From NCBI RefSeq assembly GCF_040362915.1, contig NZ_AP029612.1:2604001-2668000 (forward strand): a DNA stretch of 64,000 bases, read 5' to 3'. Made by a program: the position numbers and the translations under genes. The stretch is from Sediminibacterium sp. KACHI17 (GTDB lineage: Bacteria; Bacteroidota; Bacteroidia; Chitinophagales; Chitinophagaceae). The notes below the pieces were generated by a model, which saw only the letters and a list, made by a program, of their open reading frames with translations, had not been told where the DNA came from and searched no databases. This document shows, piece after piece, positions 61,918 to 64,000 of the stretch. Positions within the stretch are counted from its first letter, which is position 1. The number at the start of each line of letters is the position of its first letter.

Positions 61918-63855
61918 TTATAATCTTCCGTTCCGGATCTCTTCAACCACACCGGGATCTAAAAGGGTAGAGGTATCACCTAAATTTTCAGTTTCACCTT
62001 CTGCAATCTTACGAAGGATTCTACGCATGATCTTTCCGCTTCTTGTTTTGGGTAATCCATTTACAAACTGAATTTTATCAGGTTTTGCAATGGCACCAAT
62101 GATTCTGGTAACAGTTTGCAAAATATCTTTTCTTACCAGATCACCTGTTCCATGCGTGTCTTGAGCATGTGAGCCTTGGTAGATCACATAAGCATAAATG
62201 CCTTGTCCTTTGATATCATGCGGATAACCTACTACTGCACTTTCTACCACGCCAGCATGCATATTAATGGCATTCTCTACTTCTGCAGTACCGATACGAT
62301 GTCCGCTAACATTCAATACATCATCCACTCTTCCAGTGATACGGAAGAAACCATCCTTGTTTTTCAGTGCTCCGTCGCCTGTGAAGTACATGTTCTCGTA
62401 AGTAGCAAAATAGTTGGTGCGACATCTTTCATGATCACCATAAGTGGTTCTTAAGATGGATGGCCATGGAGCTTTGATACAGAGATTACCGGATATGGTT
62501 TCTTCGCCTTCCTGAATGATCTCTTTTCCATTTTCATCTACTAAAACCATTTGCAGACCAGGCATTGGCAATGTTGCCCATCCGGGTTTAGCCGGGGTAA
62601 TACCTGCCAGATTCGAGATCAGGCATCCACCTGTTTCTGTTTGCCACCAGGTGTCAACGATCGGACACTTTCTTTTACCCACATGTTCATCATACCAATG
62701 CCAAGCTTCTTCATTGATCGGTTCACCAACGGTACCCAATACTTTTAATGAGGAGAGATTCTTTCCTTGTAAAGGACCTAATCCAAAACCCATCAGACTA
62801 CGAATGGCTGTTGGGGCAGTATACAAAATGTTGACTTTATACTTGTCTACAATATCCCAGAATCTACCGGCATCGGGCCAGGTAGGAACACCTTCAAATA
62901 ATAATGAAGTAGCGCCAGCGCTTAAAGGTCCGTATACGATATAACTATGTCCAGTGATCCAGCCAATATCTGCAGTACAGAAATGAACTTGTCCGGGTTC
63001 ATATTGAAATACGTTCACGAAAGTGTAATTGGTGTATATCATATAACCTGCTACACTATGTACGACACCTTTGGGTTTTCCTGTAGATCCGGATGTATAA
63101 AGGATGAATAATGGATCTTCTGCATCCATTTCTTCTGCCTCAATAAAAGTGATTCCTTTTTCTTCTACTTGTTTCATCTCATCCTCCCACCATACATCTC
63201 TTCCTTTGATCATGGATACCGGAGTGCGAGTGCGTGTAGCAACGATCACACGCTTTACGGTTTTATTACCAATGAGTGCATCATCGATCACGCTTTTTAA
63301 AGGAATATCTTTAGCACCACGGTAAGCACCATCACAGGTAACGATGAATGCTGCTTTGGCATCTTCTAGTCTGTCAGCGATACTTTGTGCTGAGAAGCCT
63401 CCAAATACTACTGAGTGAATGGCACCGATTCGAGCACATGCCAATACAGCGATCGCCAATTCGGGGATCATCCCCATATAGATGCAAACACGATCTCCTT
63501 TTTGAACGCCATTATTTTTGAGTACGTGTGCGAACTGACAAACCTTCTCGTGTAATTTTTTATAAGTAAGTATCCGATGATTCTCATCCGGAGCATTGGG
63601 TTCCCAGATGATGGCAGGATGATTGGCTTTGGTAGCAAGATGACGGTCTAAACAATTTTCAGTGATATTCAGTTTTCCACCTTTGAACCATTCTACTTTC
63701 GGAGCAGTAAAATTCCAGTCAAGTACGGTATCCCATTTTTTCTTCCATGTGAAGTGTTCAGCAATGGAGCCCCAGAATCCTTCAGGGTCCTGAATACTTT
63801 TTTGATATGCTTCCTGATAGGCTTCAAAACTTTTGATCTGATAGGGGTATGACAT
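61918..63855 (-). CDS. acs: Acetyl-CoA synthetase
   Basis: A 645-residue AMP-forming acetyl-CoA synthetase that activates acetate to acetyl-CoA via acetyl-AMP. The adenylate-forming motifs are intact: YTSGSTGKPKGVVHS (P-loop-like), WWQTETGG, YFTGDGALKNKDGFFRITGR and the hinge Asp/Arg, VDDVLNVSGHRIGTAE, and TRSGKIMRRILR with the acetylatable Lys. The N-terminal cap (SFEAYQEAYQKSIQDPEGFW) is typical. ATG 63855 is chosen because it starts this cap; the longer frame to 63933 has no homology. Length is slightly below E. coli Acs (652). It leads into the WG-repeat gene 15 bp on, which may be transcribed with it. Confidence 0.97.
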   Translation of the reverse strand: MSYPYQIKSFEAYQEAYQKSIQDPEGFWGSIAEHFTWKKKWDTVLDWNFTAPKVEWFKGGKLNITENCLDRHLATKANHPAIIWEPNAPDENHRILTYKKLHEKVCQFAHVLKNNGVQKGDRVCIYMGMIPELAIAVLACARIGAIHSVVFGGFSAQSIADRLEDAKAAFIVTCDGAYRGAKDIPLKSVIDDALIGNKTVKRVIVATRTRTPVSMIKGRDVWWEDEMKQVEEKGITFIEAEEMDAEDPLFILYTSGSTGKPKGVVHSVAGYMIYTNYTFVNVFQYEPGQVHFCTADIGWITGHSYIVYGPLSAGATSLLFEGVPTWPDAGRFWDIVDKYKVNILYTAPTAIRSLMGFGLGPLQGKNLSSLKVLGTVGEPINEEAWHWYDEHVGKRKCPIVDTWWQTETGGCLISNLAGITPAKPGWATLPMPGLQMVLVDENGKEIIQEGEETISGNLCIKAPWPSILRTTYGDHERCRTNYFATYENMYFTGDGALKNKDGFFRITGRVDDVLNVSGHRIGTAEVENAINMHAGVVESAVVGYPHDIKGQGIYAYVIYQGSHAQDTHGTGDLVRKDILQTVTRIIGAIAKPDKIQFVNGLPKTRSGKIMRRILRKIAEGETENLGDTSTLLDPGVVEEIRNGRL

Positions 63856-63932
63856 ACCAGTGAATTTTAGGCTATAAATATACTGTATGCCATTCCTTAA
63901 TTTGTGAATGTTTTGTATAAATATCTCATACA

Positions 63933-63964
63933 AAAAAACCGACCAGGTAAGTGGTCGGTTTTTT
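63933..63964. terminator. Terminator hairpin at the right edge of the window
   Basis: A 13-bp perfect stem (AAAAAACCGACCA / TGGTCGGTTTTTT) with a 6-base loop and A/T runs on both sides. It lies ~80 bp upstream of acs on the minus strand, so it probably ends a neighbouring gene beyond the window. Confidence 0.88.
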
Positions 63965-64000
63965 AAGAAGTTGGTTGAATTATTTCACGTACTTCAAAAT

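Overview
The window is a 64 kb chromosomal segment of a Bacteroidota bacterium, most likely a member of the Chitinophagaceae or a close relative. This rests on several lineage markers: type IX secretion (T9SS) PorP/SprF-like proteins, a giant secreted protein with a gliding-type C-terminal sorting domain, two SusC/SusD pairs, a DUF4369/TlpA thioredoxin lipoprotein, an ECF sigma/membrane/Spy-like sensor operon and a promoter resembling TTTG-20 bp-TAnnTTTG. No tRNA, rRNA, CRISPR array, phage, IS element or integrase was recognised.

Layout. Positions 1-16120 hold surface and secretion genes: the end of a PorP/SprF gene, an OmpA/TPR/PD40 protein and a PAP2-like membrane protein on the plus strand. 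These converge with a second PorP/SprF gene and an 11.3 kb gene for a 3769-residue repeat protein on the minus strand. Positions 16335-28770 hold an MMPL/RND exporter and two SusC-SusD operons, separated by a short remnant of a third SusD gene. Positions 28789-36256 (minus) hold a thioredoxin lipoprotein, gatB, a DUF1028-TPR protein, a double-PDZ protein and alaS. Positions 36444-45572 mix an M23 peptidase, small membrane proteins, an SPFH protein, mnmD, an AlkA-like glycosylase, PEP carboxylase and the three-gene sigma-factor operon. Positions 45578-53872 (minus) hold the cell-shape cluster mreB-mreC-mreD-mrdA-rodA with a trailing metallo-hydrolase, plus purD. Positions 53966-63855 hold divergent POT and OPT peptide transporters, a DUF1800-DUF1501 pair, a WG-repeat protein and acetyl-CoA synthetase.

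How the genes work together. The PorP/SprF and OmpA-like proteins fit the T9SS-linked cell-surface apparatus, and the giant protein is its expected cargo. The SusCD pairs import an unknown nutrient; no carbohydrate-active enzyme lies next to them. mreBCD, PBP2 and RodA form the elongasome. The sigma-factor operon has the form of an envelope-stress relay.

Most notable observations: (1) a 118-bp, 117/118-identical copy of the 3' end of the second SusD gene stranded between the two Sus operons; (2) two separate tandem expansions of the same 525-bp module inside the giant gene; (3) a palindromic repeat at the 3' ends of alaS and purD whose arm supplies both stop codons, one of several hairpins in the window that contain or touch stop codons; (4) an ECF-sigma operon whose membrane protein carries duplicated short motifs on both sides of its membrane segment.
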